Assembly: GCF_030315975.1 (NCBI RefSeq)
Contig: NZ_JASXSZ010000002.1
Location: 248,001-312,000, forward strand
DNA length: 64,000 nt
Origin: Microbacterium candidum
GTDB taxonomy: Bacteria > Actinomycetota > Actinomycetes > Actinomycetales > Microbacteriaceae
Reading direction: 5' to 3'
Positions within the stretch are counted from its first letter, which is position 1; every line of letters starts with the position of its first letter. Shown one piece after another: positions 34,740-42,043 of the stretch. The position numbers and the translations under genes were made by a program. The notes under the pieces are model-generated. The model did no database searches. It was not told the origin of the DNA and saw only the letters and a list, made by a program, of their open reading frames with translations.

Positions 34740-36041
34740 TCAGCCGACCTGGTTCTTGTACTGGGCCTCGGCGTCGCTGATCGCCTTGTCGATCGACTCC
34801 GAACCGGTCATGATCGCGCTGTGCATCGCGGACAGCACCGTGTTGAGGGTCGCGGTCTTGGGCGACGGCGGGTTCTGCGGGTCGATCTTCTGCTTCGCCC
34901 ACGCGAACTTCGTCAGGTCATCCGACGGGATGCCGGACTGGCCGAAGTAGACCTTCACGACGGCGTCGTCGGTCAGAGCCGGCGTGATGCCGATCTTCGC
35001 GAGCGTCAGCGCGGCCTCCTGGCTCTCCGCGTACGCGAGGAACTGCTTGGCGGCGGCCGTCTTTGCCTGGTCGGTCTTGACGTTGATGGCGAACCCGGTC
35101 GGGTCGCCATAGGTGATCGGCGTGTTGCTCGTGCCGGCCGTCTTCGAGGTGCGCTGCGGAACCGGGGCCATGCCCCACGCGAACTTGTCGGCCGCACCCT
35201 GCGCCTGCTGCTGCAGGAGCGTCGCGACGTACCACGTGCCCATGATCTCCATGGCGGCCTGCTGCTTGCCGAACTCGGCCTGATAGGTGGTCTTGTTCGC
35301 GGTGACCGTGGCGAACGGCAGCTGCAGTCCGCCATCCTGCATCTTCAGCGCCTGCTCGTAGTAGGGCTTCATGTAGCCGAAGTCGCCCTTGAGCGCCGAA
35401 GCCGGCACCTGAGCGGTGGCGAAGTTCTGCACGAGGGCGTTCCACCCGTGCAGGTAGGCGGGCAGCGCCGCGCTGCCGGCTGTCTTCAGGCCGGTCTTCA
35501 GCTTCTCGGCCGCAGCCGTGTAGTCGTCCCACGTCCACGAGCCGTCGGGGTCGGGGACCCCGGCCGCCTTGAAGAGGTCCTTGTTGTAATAGATGACGTT
35601 GCCGTCGATGCGGTACGGGATGGCGTACTGCTTGCCGTCGAGCTTGTACGAGGCCGCGCCCTTGATGCCCGACTGCAGCTTGACGTCGGAGACGTCCTGG
35701 AGCTGGCCCCCGGAGGCGAACGTGACCATATCGGTGACGTTCTTCATCGTGAGGATGTCGGGGGCGGTGCCGGCAGCGAGGTCGGCCGTGAGCAGGGTGG
35801 CGTACTGCGCCGCGTCATAGTCCTTGAGCTCGATCGTGACGTTGGGGTGCGCCGCGTGGAAGCCGTCGGCGAGCGTCTTGAACTCGGGCGAGTTTGCGAG
35901 GTTCCACGTCGACATCGTCAGGGTGACGGGCTTGTTGTCCGCCGTGGCGGACGGCTGATCTGACGACCCGCCGCTGCAGGCCGCGAGCGACAGCGTGGCG
36001 ACGACGGTGACGGCCGCCGCGGCTGTGTACTTGCGCTTCAT
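34740..36041 (-). CDS. ABC transporter sugar-binding lipoprotein
   Basis: A 433-residue extracellular solute-binding protein (family 1/MalE type). The lipobox is LSLAAC with lipidated Cys22, followed by a Gly/Ser linker. The mature part shows the conserved LKDYDAAQYATLLTADLAAGTAPDI and GNVIYYNKDLFKAAGVP segments. It captures the oligosaccharide for the two permeases downstream. From the neighbours the ligand is likely a uronate-containing, possibly sulfated oligosaccharide. ATG 36041 follows AAAGGAG. Confidence 0.92.
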   Translation of the reverse strand: MKRKYTAAAAVTVVATLSLAACSGGSSDQPSATADNKPVTLTMSTWNLANSPEFKTLADGFHAAHPNVTIELKDYDAAQYATLLTADLAAGTAPDILTMKNVTDMVTFASGGQLQDVSDVKLQSGIKGAASYKLDGKQYAIPYRIDGNVIYYNKDLFKAAGVPDPDGSWTWDDYTAAAEKLKTGLKTAGSAALPAYLHGWNALVQNFATAQVPASALKGDFGYMKPYYEQALKMQDGGLQLPFATVTANKTTYQAEFGKQQAAMEIMGTWYVATLLQQQAQGAADKFAWGMAPVPQRTSKTAGTSNTPITYGDPTGFAINVKTDQAKTAAAKQFLAYAESQEAALTLAKIGITPALTDDAVVKVYFGQSGIPSDDLTKFAWAKQKIDPQNPPSPKTATLNTVLSAMHSAIMTGSESIDKAISDAEAQYKNQVG

Positions 36042-36094
36042 GTGGATGCTGCTCCTTTGCAATGGTTCCGGACCCGAGAGGGGCCGGGTCTGGA

Positions 36095-38062
36095 CTACCG
36101 GTCCGTCAGGCTCGCGGATCGGAAGAGGGTGAGATCGTGGGTGGTGGTGACGTCGTCCGGCCAGGTCACCGAGACCTGGTCCTCGGCGAGCGTCGCGGCG
36201 GCGTGCTCGAGCGCCGCGGTCCGCGCCCCGTCGAGGCCGACGAGGACGACGACCCACTCGCCACCCGCCGCATCCAGCTCGATGACGGGGACGGATGCCA
36301 CAAGCCCGAGCGGGCTCGCGTCATCCCGTTCGACGACAGCCGGCTCTCCGGCGCCGACCAGGAGGCGGATGCTGCTCTCGAGCTCGCCGTCGCCGCGCGC
36401 GATGGCGACGCGAGCCGTGGATCCGTCGGCGAAGGCGGTCGGGGCAGAGCCGGTCGCAAGCGGCCATCCGCCGATCCGGAGCGAGCACGCGGCCGGGTGC
36501 AGCTCGTCGACTCGGACCAGGCGGGCCTCCCACGGCCCGCGCACGAAGGAGATCGTGAGGATGCGGCCGGCGGGCGTGACGTCCCCCGCGATGCCGGACC
36601 CGTGCCGGGTCTGCACGTCGGCGGGGTCGATCCAATGCGCGGCGGCGACCGACCCGCCGACCGCGACGTCGCCGTCGATCCGGTTCCCGAGGAGCTCCAT
36701 GCCGGCGCGGTGCGATGAACGCCCGTTCTCATCGGTGAGGGCGGCGGACTGCTCGAGCGGCTCGCGCCAGGCCCGGCCGGCGTGCAGCGGCGCGGTCGCG
36801 GTGCTGTAGGCGAGGCGGGTGTAGATGGGCGAGTCGCCGACGTCGGAGCCCGGCTGGGCGTGATCGGTGCCGTGGTTCACGACCCGCACGATGCCGTCCG
36901 CCCGGGTGCCCGAGACGAGCCAGCCGGCCGCGCGGACGATCCGCAGGTCGTCGCCGGTCTCCACGGGAAGAGGCTCGGACGGAGCCGCCCATACGGGGTG
37001 GTCGGCGGGCAGCGAGATGCCCAGCATCCCCTTCGTCGCCCAGTACGGCGACGCCGGCCCCGAGTAGGACTGGGCGAGGCGGCGCCATTCGCCGTGCCAT
37101 CCCATCGTGAGCAGATCGCGCTCGTCCGGGGCGCCGGCATCCGCGAAGTGGCGGACGACGAGGTCGGCGGCGTGGCGGAGCCGGCCCGCGGAGGTCGACG
37201 GCACGTCGGCGATGATGCCCGCCCAGAACGGGGCTGCCGCGGCGAAGCGGTAGATGAGGCTGCGGCCCTGGATGAGAGGCGAGCCGTCCGCGCCGACGAG
37301 GGCGACGGCGTCCTGAAGGTACCGGTCGAGACGCGCGACGTCCGCGGGAAGGCGGCCGCCCGCGAGATCCGCCGCCCCCTGCATGCGGGACCACAGCACC
37401 GGGTAGAGGTGCAGCGCCCAGCCGGTGTAGTGGTCGAAGGCGCGGTCCTCGCCGTCGGCGATCCACCCGTCGGCACGCACATAGGAGTCGTGGCGGGCGA
37501 GATCGTCGGCGATGTCCTGCGCCGACCACGGCCCGCCCACGGACCGGAGGAACGTCTCCACGACGATCCGGAACCACAGCCAGTTGTTGCGCGGATAGGT
37601 CGTGTCGCCGACGATCGCGGACAGGTAGCGGATGACGCGCTCCTGCGTGATCTGGTCGAGGCGGTCCCACACCCATGGGCGGGTCATGTCGAGGATGACG
37701 GCGATGGATGCGGCCTCCACCTTGGCCTGCGCGTGCTCCTCCGGGCGGACCCAGCGGTCGGCCGAAGCCGGGTCAACGCCGGTCGAGATGCCCTTCGCGT
37801 AGAAGTCGATGAGGTCGTCGAGGCCCTCGCCGCGCTCGCCCGCGATGCGGAAGCCCGCGAGGAGGAACGTGCGCGCGAAGCCCTCGAGACCGTCCACGGC
37901 ATTGCCGTAGCCGCCTTCCGCGCCGGGCGGGGTGATCCGCGCGTTGCCCGGAGAGGCCCACCGGCGGGTGCCGGCCAGGAGGCGATCCGCGAACGCGATC
38001 CACTCGGCACGGCTCCAGTCCGCGCGTCCCGCAGGGTGTGCGGGGGTGGTCGTGGCGGTCAC
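36095..38062 (-). CDS. DUF2264 domain protein
   Basis: A 655-residue protein; the N-terminal 400 residues match the DUF2264 alpha-helical toroid (GGYGNAVDGLEGFARTFLLAGFRIAGERGEG; YPRNNWLWFRIVVETFLR; FDHYTGWALHLYPVLW), the rest is beta-rich. No signal peptide. The toroid-plus-beta-sandwich layout recalls heparinase/alginate lyase folds, so it may be a lyase or hydrolase, but activity is unknown. GTG 38062 follows AAGGAG. First gene of the leftward operon, divergent from the heparinase-like gene. Confidence 0.82.
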   Translation of the reverse strand: MTATTTPAHPAGRADWSRAEWIAFADRLLAGTRRWASPGNARITPPGAEGGYGNAVDGLEGFARTFLLAGFRIAGERGEGLDDLIDFYAKGISTGVDPASADRWVRPEEHAQAKVEAASIAVILDMTRPWVWDRLDQITQERVIRYLSAIVGDTTYPRNNWLWFRIVVETFLRSVGGPWSAQDIADDLARHDSYVRADGWIADGEDRAFDHYTGWALHLYPVLWSRMQGAADLAGGRLPADVARLDRYLQDAVALVGADGSPLIQGRSLIYRFAAAAPFWAGIIADVPSTSAGRLRHAADLVVRHFADAGAPDERDLLTMGWHGEWRRLAQSYSGPASPYWATKGMLGISLPADHPVWAAPSEPLPVETGDDLRIVRAAGWLVSGTRADGIVRVVNHGTDHAQPGSDVGDSPIYTRLAYSTATAPLHAGRAWREPLEQSAALTDENGRSSHRAGMELLGNRIDGDVAVGGSVAAAHWIDPADVQTRHGSGIAGDVTPAGRILTISFVRGPWEARLVRVDELHPAACSLRIGGWPLATGSAPTAFADGSTARVAIARGDGELESSIRLLVGAGEPAVVERDDASPLGLVASVPVIELDAAGGEWVVVLVGLDGARTAALEHAAATLAEDQVSVTWPDDVTTTHDLTLFRSASLTDR

Positions 38063-38087
38063 GGATTCTCCTTCGAATGGGGCCAGC

Positions 38088-38108
38088 TGATCACGATCGA
38101 TGTGATCA
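38088..38108. promoter_or_regulatory. Candidate operator of the uronate locus
   Basis: TGATCAC (38088-38094) and GTGATCA (38102-38108) form a perfect inverted repeat around GATCGAT. Two direct CGATCAT copies, 10 bp apart, follow at 38165-38171 and 38175-38181. All lie between the divergent DUF2264 and heparinase genes, flanking an AT-rich core suited to both promoters. Confidence 0.6.
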
Positions 38109-38233
38109 TGTTGGGAGATTAGCAAACAAAAACGTTCACTACAACGGAGAATCGAACCGTGATACGATCATTTTCGATCATCCCGTTCGATCTGATCGAT
38201 CGTGCGGCCGGAGGTGCTCAGAGAGGAGTCGCC

Positions 38234-40171
38234 GTGTCAGCGTCCGTCGTCACCGTACGCGGCCCGCTCGCTGCCGCGTTTGCGGGAGCCGATCTGCGCG
38301 CGGCCGTTGTGCCGCCCGATCAGGCGCTTCCCATCGCCTCCGCGACCGACCGCGGCACGTGGTCGCGGATCGCGGCCGACGCCGCGACGGTCGACCCGAT
38401 CCTCACCCGCGCACGCGCCGAACGCGGGGCGCTGTGGCCGCAGCCGCTGGCGAGCGCGGCGGCGCGCTTCCACCGCGACGGCGACCGCGAGACGTGGGAG
38501 TCCGCTGCGTTCGAGAGACAGCGCCGCCTGAGTCGCGCGGTCGTCGCCGCGGCCGTCTCCTCCGAAGACGCGTGGGTCGACTCCGTCGCCGACGGCATGA
38601 CCCTGCTCTGCGAGCAGAGTTCGTGGTGCTGGCCGGCCCACGACGACTCGCTCACGGCCCACGGCTCGATCGTGCCGGTAGCCGACGACCCGTACCTGGA
38701 CCTCGGCGCGGGCGAGGTCGTCGCCCAGCTCGCGTGGGCGGATCAGGTCCTCGGCGAGCACCTCGACGACCGCTTCCCCGGGCTGCGCGCGCGCATCCGG
38801 CATGAGGCATCCGTCCGCGTCTTCGAACCCTTCCTGCGCCGCCGGGACTGGCCGTGGCTCGGCCTCGACGGGCCTCCGTCGAACTGGAGTCCGTGGATCC
38901 ACGGCAATGTCCTCGTCGCCGCGCTGCGTCTCCTCGACCGTCCGGGCGACGAGCCGACCCGCATCCGGGTCGTCGGACTCGCGATCGAGGGGCTCGACCG
39001 ATATGTCGCCTCCCTGCCCGACGACGGCGCGATCGACGAGGGCTACGGCTACTGGTGGGAGGGTGCGTGCCGCGCGCTCGAAGCGCTCGATGTGCTCGCC
39101 CACGCCACAGGCGGACGCTGCGACGGGCCGGGCGCCCGCATCCCGGCTCTCGTGAACGCCGTCGCGTTCCCGCATCGGATGCAGCTCGGCGGGCCGTGGT
39201 TCGTCAGCGTCGCCGACGGACGGGCGAAGCCGCCGGCGGATCTCCCCCGGGCCGCACTGCACCGCGCGGCGCGCGCGACGGGGGATGCCGATGCCCTCGC
39301 CTTCGCGGCATCCCATCGCTTCCCGGGCGAGCCGTCCGCGACCGAGACGGCAGGGCTCGGGCGGCTTCTCCGCGCGATCTCGGATCCTGTGTGGGTCGCC
39401 GCCGCGACCGGCGAACCACCCCTCCCGCGCGACGTGTGGCTGCCCTCGACGCAGATGCTGCTCGCGCGCGGACAGCGCGGGACCGCCGAGGGGCTAACTC
39501 TCGTCGCCAAAGGCGGCCACAACGACGAGCACCACAACCACAACGACGCCGGCTCGTTCATCGTCGCGTCCGACGGAGTGCCCGTGATCGTGGATGCGGG
39601 CCGCCCGACGTACACGGCGCAGACCTTCGGCCCCGATCGCTACGGGATCTGGACCATGCAGAGCTCGTGGCACTCCGTTCCGGAGGTGCGCGGCATCCCC
39701 CAGTCGCCCGGCGCGTCCTTCCGGGCGCGTGACGTGCGCCACGGCGACGCCGAGCTCGCCCTCGACCTCGCCGGTGCGTACGACCTGCCCGCGCTGCGCA
39801 GGTGGCACCGCCGCATCCGTCTCGAACGCGGCGACCGTCCACGGGTCGTCGTCGAGGACGCGTGGGACCTCGACGCGTGGACGGGCGACGCACCGGAACC
39901 CGAGACCACCGTGCGGCTGCTGCTCGCCGGGGATGTCCGGCTCGAGGACGCCGGCGCGCGCGTCATCCCGCTCGACGGCGCGCCGCCCCTCGACATCCGC
40001 TGGCCGGACGACGTCGCGGCCCGCCTCATGACGCGGGAGCTCGACGATCCCGTCCTGAAGTCGTCGTGGGGCGTGCGGCTCACCCGTCTCGACCTCGTCG
40101 TCACCGCTCGTCGCGTGGTGTCGGTGACGATCCAACTGCAAGAATCGACCCCGGGGGACACCGATGACTGA
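38234..40171 (+). CDS. Heparinase II/III family protein
   Basis: A 645-residue protein with an alpha-helical toroid (about 80-330; GYGYWWEGACRALEALDVL) and a C-terminal beta-sandwich containing the heparinase II/III motif HHNHNDAGSF (residues 433-442). The family includes heparin, alginate and oligo-uronate lyases. There is no signal peptide, so it probably cleaves imported oligomers by beta-elimination, making the unsaturated ends GH88 needs. GTG 38234 follows GAGAGGAG; the frame is open to 38159. Its end overlaps the regulator start by 8 nt. Confidence 0.85.
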   Translation: MSASVVTVRGPLAAAFAGADLRAAVVPPDQALPIASATDRGTWSRIAADAATVDPILTRARAERGALWPQPLASAAARFHRDGDRETWESAAFERQRRLSRAVVAAAVSSEDAWVDSVADGMTLLCEQSSWCWPAHDDSLTAHGSIVPVADDPYLDLGAGEVVAQLAWADQVLGEHLDDRFPGLRARIRHEASVRVFEPFLRRRDWPWLGLDGPPSNWSPWIHGNVLVAALRLLDRPGDEPTRIRVVGLAIEGLDRYVASLPDDGAIDEGYGYWWEGACRALEALDVLAHATGGRCDGPGARIPALVNAVAFPHRMQLGGPWFVSVADGRAKPPADLPRAALHRAARATGDADALAFAASHRFPGEPSATETAGLGRLLRAISDPVWVAAATGEPPLPRDVWLPSTQMLLARGQRGTAEGLTLVAKGGHNDEHHNHNDAGSFIVASDGVPVIVDAGRPTYTAQTFGPDRYGIWTMQSSWHSVPEVRGIPQSPGASFRARDVRHGDAELALDLAGAYDLPALRRWHRRIRLERGDRPRVVVEDAWDLDAWTGDAPEPETTVRLLLAGDVRLEDAGARVIPLDGAPPLDIRWPDDVAARLMTRELDDPVLKSSWGVRLTRLDLVVTARRVVSVTIQLQESTPGDTDD

Positions 40172-41273
40172 CAACGGCATGCACGCTCTGCTGGCCCCCG
40201 CTCGCCGCGCCCACGTTCTCGCCGAACTCGACCGCCACGGCGTCGTCCGCATCTCGCAGCTGATCGACGAACTCGGGGTCTCCCCCGTCACCCTGCGCCG
40301 CGACCTCGTGCAGATGGAGGACGAGGGACTCCTCGTCCGCATCCACGGCGGAGCGATCCCACCTGCTGTCGTTCCCGAGGAGGACGAGCCGCCCGCACCC
40401 GCAGAGCCCGGTCCCGAGCGCACGCTCGCCGTGCTGGTCCCCGCGCTCAACTACTACTGGCCCGGCATCGTCCGCGGGATGGAGCAGGAGTCGAGGCGTC
40501 GCGGGGTGAGGCTCATCGTGCGCGCGGCGTCGTACACGCTGCAGGACGAGCGGCCCATCCTCGAGCGATTCGTGACGATGGAAGGCGTCGACGGACTCAT
40601 CGTCGCGCCGAACACCGACACCCCCCACGCGCAGGACGTCGTGCAGTGGCTCTCCGAGTGCCCCGTGCCGAGCGTGCTGGTCGAGCGCGAGGGCGTCGTC
40701 CTGCCCGGCAACGAGCCGGTCGAATCGGTCACGACCGACCACGCGCTGGGCGCGATCCTCGCCGCGCGGCACCTCGCGAGCCTCGGGCACCGTCGTGTCG
40801 GGCTCGTGATCTCGCGCGACTCCCCCACGTCGAGGAAGATCACCCAGGGCTGGGAGGCGGCGTGCGCCGAGCTCGGCCTGACGCCGCTGCAGCACTTCGA
40901 GTCGTTCCTCCCGGAGCGCACGCGGCCGGAGTTCTCGGCGGTCGTGGATGCGGCGCTGGACACGGCGGTGGAGCGCGGGACGACGGCGCTGCTCGTGCAT
41001 CCCGATCCCGAGGCGATGGCCTTCGCCGATCTCGCCGTCGCGCGCGGCATCTCCGTTCCGGAGGATCTGTCGATCATCGCCTACGACGACGAGGTCGCGG
41101 CGATCTTCTCGCCCGCGCTCACCGCCGTGCGCCCGCCGCGGGAGGCGCTCGGAGCCGCGGCGGTCGATCTGCTGCTGCGGCGGATCGAGGATCCCGCCCG
41201 CCCGGTGCACCGTGTGACGGTCAGTCCCCGGCTGAACGTCCGCGAATCGACCGCACCGGTCCACGAGGACTGA
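40164..41273 (+). CDS. Regulator with DeoR-type HTH and LacI-type sugar-binding domain
   Basis: A 369-residue chimera. Residues 13-65 (RRAHVLAELDRHGVVRISQLIDELGVSPVTLRRDL, then GLLVRIHGGA) are a DeoR HTH rather than the LacI hinge HTH. Residues 85-369 form a type-1 periplasmic-binding fold (TLAVLVPALNYYWPGIVRGMEQE; DGLIVAPN; VTTDHALGAILAARHLASLGHRRVGLV; LSIIAYDDEVA). It should sense a sugar or uronate and control the surrounding divergent operons. ATG 40164 overlaps the heparinase gene end, so it is co-translated. Confidence 0.87.
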   Translation: MTDNGMHALLAPARRAHVLAELDRHGVVRISQLIDELGVSPVTLRRDLVQMEDEGLLVRIHGGAIPPAVVPEEDEPPAPAEPGPERTLAVLVPALNYYWPGIVRGMEQESRRRGVRLIVRAASYTLQDERPILERFVTMEGVDGLIVAPNTDTPHAQDVVQWLSECPVPSVLVEREGVVLPGNEPVESVTTDHALGAILAARHLASLGHRRVGLVISRDSPTSRKITQGWEAACAELGLTPLQHFESFLPERTRPEFSAVVDAALDTAVERGTTALLVHPDPEAMAFADLAVARGISVPEDLSIIAYDDEVAAIFSPALTAVRPPREALGAAAVDLLLRRIEDPARPVHRVTVSPRLNVRESTAPVHED

Positions 41274-41309
41274 CAGACCCCGCGGAGCCCCCAAGCAGTG
41301 AGGACGATC

Positions 41310-41918
41310 ATGCGCATCAGCGATTTCCCGGTGCCGGACACCGCCGCCGCACGCGGCGCCCGCACGCTGGCGGTGGAGTATCAATCGCCGGCGATCACCG
41401 CCCACGCGATCCGTTCGTGGCTGTGGGCGGAGGCGTTCGCGGTCGTCGAGGGGCTCGCCGACGCGGTCGATCACGAGCTCCTGTACGTCGCTGCGCTCCT
41501 CCACGACATCGGCACGGTCACGGAGTACGACAACCACACGATCGCCTACGAGGATGCAGGCGGCCACGTCGCCGTCGCCCTGACCGCGGGTGCAGGGTGG
41601 GATGCGGCGCGCCGCCGCCGCGTGCACGAGGTCGTCGTGCGGCACAACTGGCCGAGCGTCGATCCCGAGTTCGACGTCGAAGGCCACCTCCTCGAGATCG
41701 CCACAGGACTCGACATCTCGGGCGCACGGCCGGACGCGCTCCCCGCCGAGTTCCTCCGCGAGGTGCTCGACGCATACCCGCGCGGGACCCTCGCCGAGGA
41801 GTTCAGCGCGTGCGTCCTCGACCAGGCCGCACGGAAGCCGACGACGGCCGCCCGCCGTCTGGTCGACGGGGGCGTCGTCCGCAAGCTCCAGGAGAATCCG
41901 CTCGAACGCCTGCGCTGA
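41310..41918 (+). CDS. HD-domain protein, cyanamide hydratase-like
   Basis: A 202-residue HD-superfamily protein. Metal ligands are visible in SWLWAEAF, the HD pair AALLHDIGTVTEYDNH, and the later RRVHEVVVRHNWPSVDPE. It resembles the Ddi2/cyanamide hydratase branch, but most bacterial members are uncharacterised. ATG 41310 is favoured over GTG 41298, which overlaps its GTGAGGA ribosome site. It lies 36 nt after the regulator and may be co-transcribed; no functional link to the glycan genes is evident. Confidence 0.75.
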   Translation: MRISDFPVPDTAAARGARTLAVEYQSPAITAHAIRSWLWAEAFAVVEGLADAVDHELLYVAALLHDIGTVTEYDNHTIAYEDAGGHVAVALTAGAGWDAARRRRVHEVVVRHNWPSVDPEFDVEGHLLEIATGLDISGARPDALPAEFLREVLDAYPRGTLAEEFSACVLDQAARKPTTAARRLVDGGVVRKLQENPLERLR

Positions 41919-42002
41919 GTCGGGCGCGCAGCGACCGGGCAGACCGACGCAGGAGCGACGGGCGGGGTCTTGCGTGGGCGCCGTGGACGTGCGATCCTGC
42001 AC

Positions 42003-42026
42003 TTAATTCGTCATGTGATGAATTAA
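42003..42026. promoter_or_regulatory. Long palindrome upstream of the phosphotransferase gene
   Basis: TTAATTC (42003-42009) and GAATTAA (42020-42026) frame GTCATGTGAT, itself nearly symmetric, so about 20 of 24 positions are palindromic. It is the most AT-rich patch in the area and sits 18 nt before the start codon. It resembles MarR operators; no MarR gene is adjacent. Confidence 0.6.
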
Positions 42027-42043
42027 TCGGGAAAGAGTGTCGG

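Noticed and set aside
40646..42043. Long upstream extension of the rifampin-phosphotransferase-like frame
   Set aside because: The upstream part overlaps the regulator and HD genes out of frame and is Arg-rich; the clear MPDSALVLDL start at 42044 gives the family length.
41919..42043. Rifamycin-associated element upstream of the rph-like gene
   Set aside because: The GC-rich palindrome I remember for that element is not present; only the AT-rich TTAATTC palindrome is seen.
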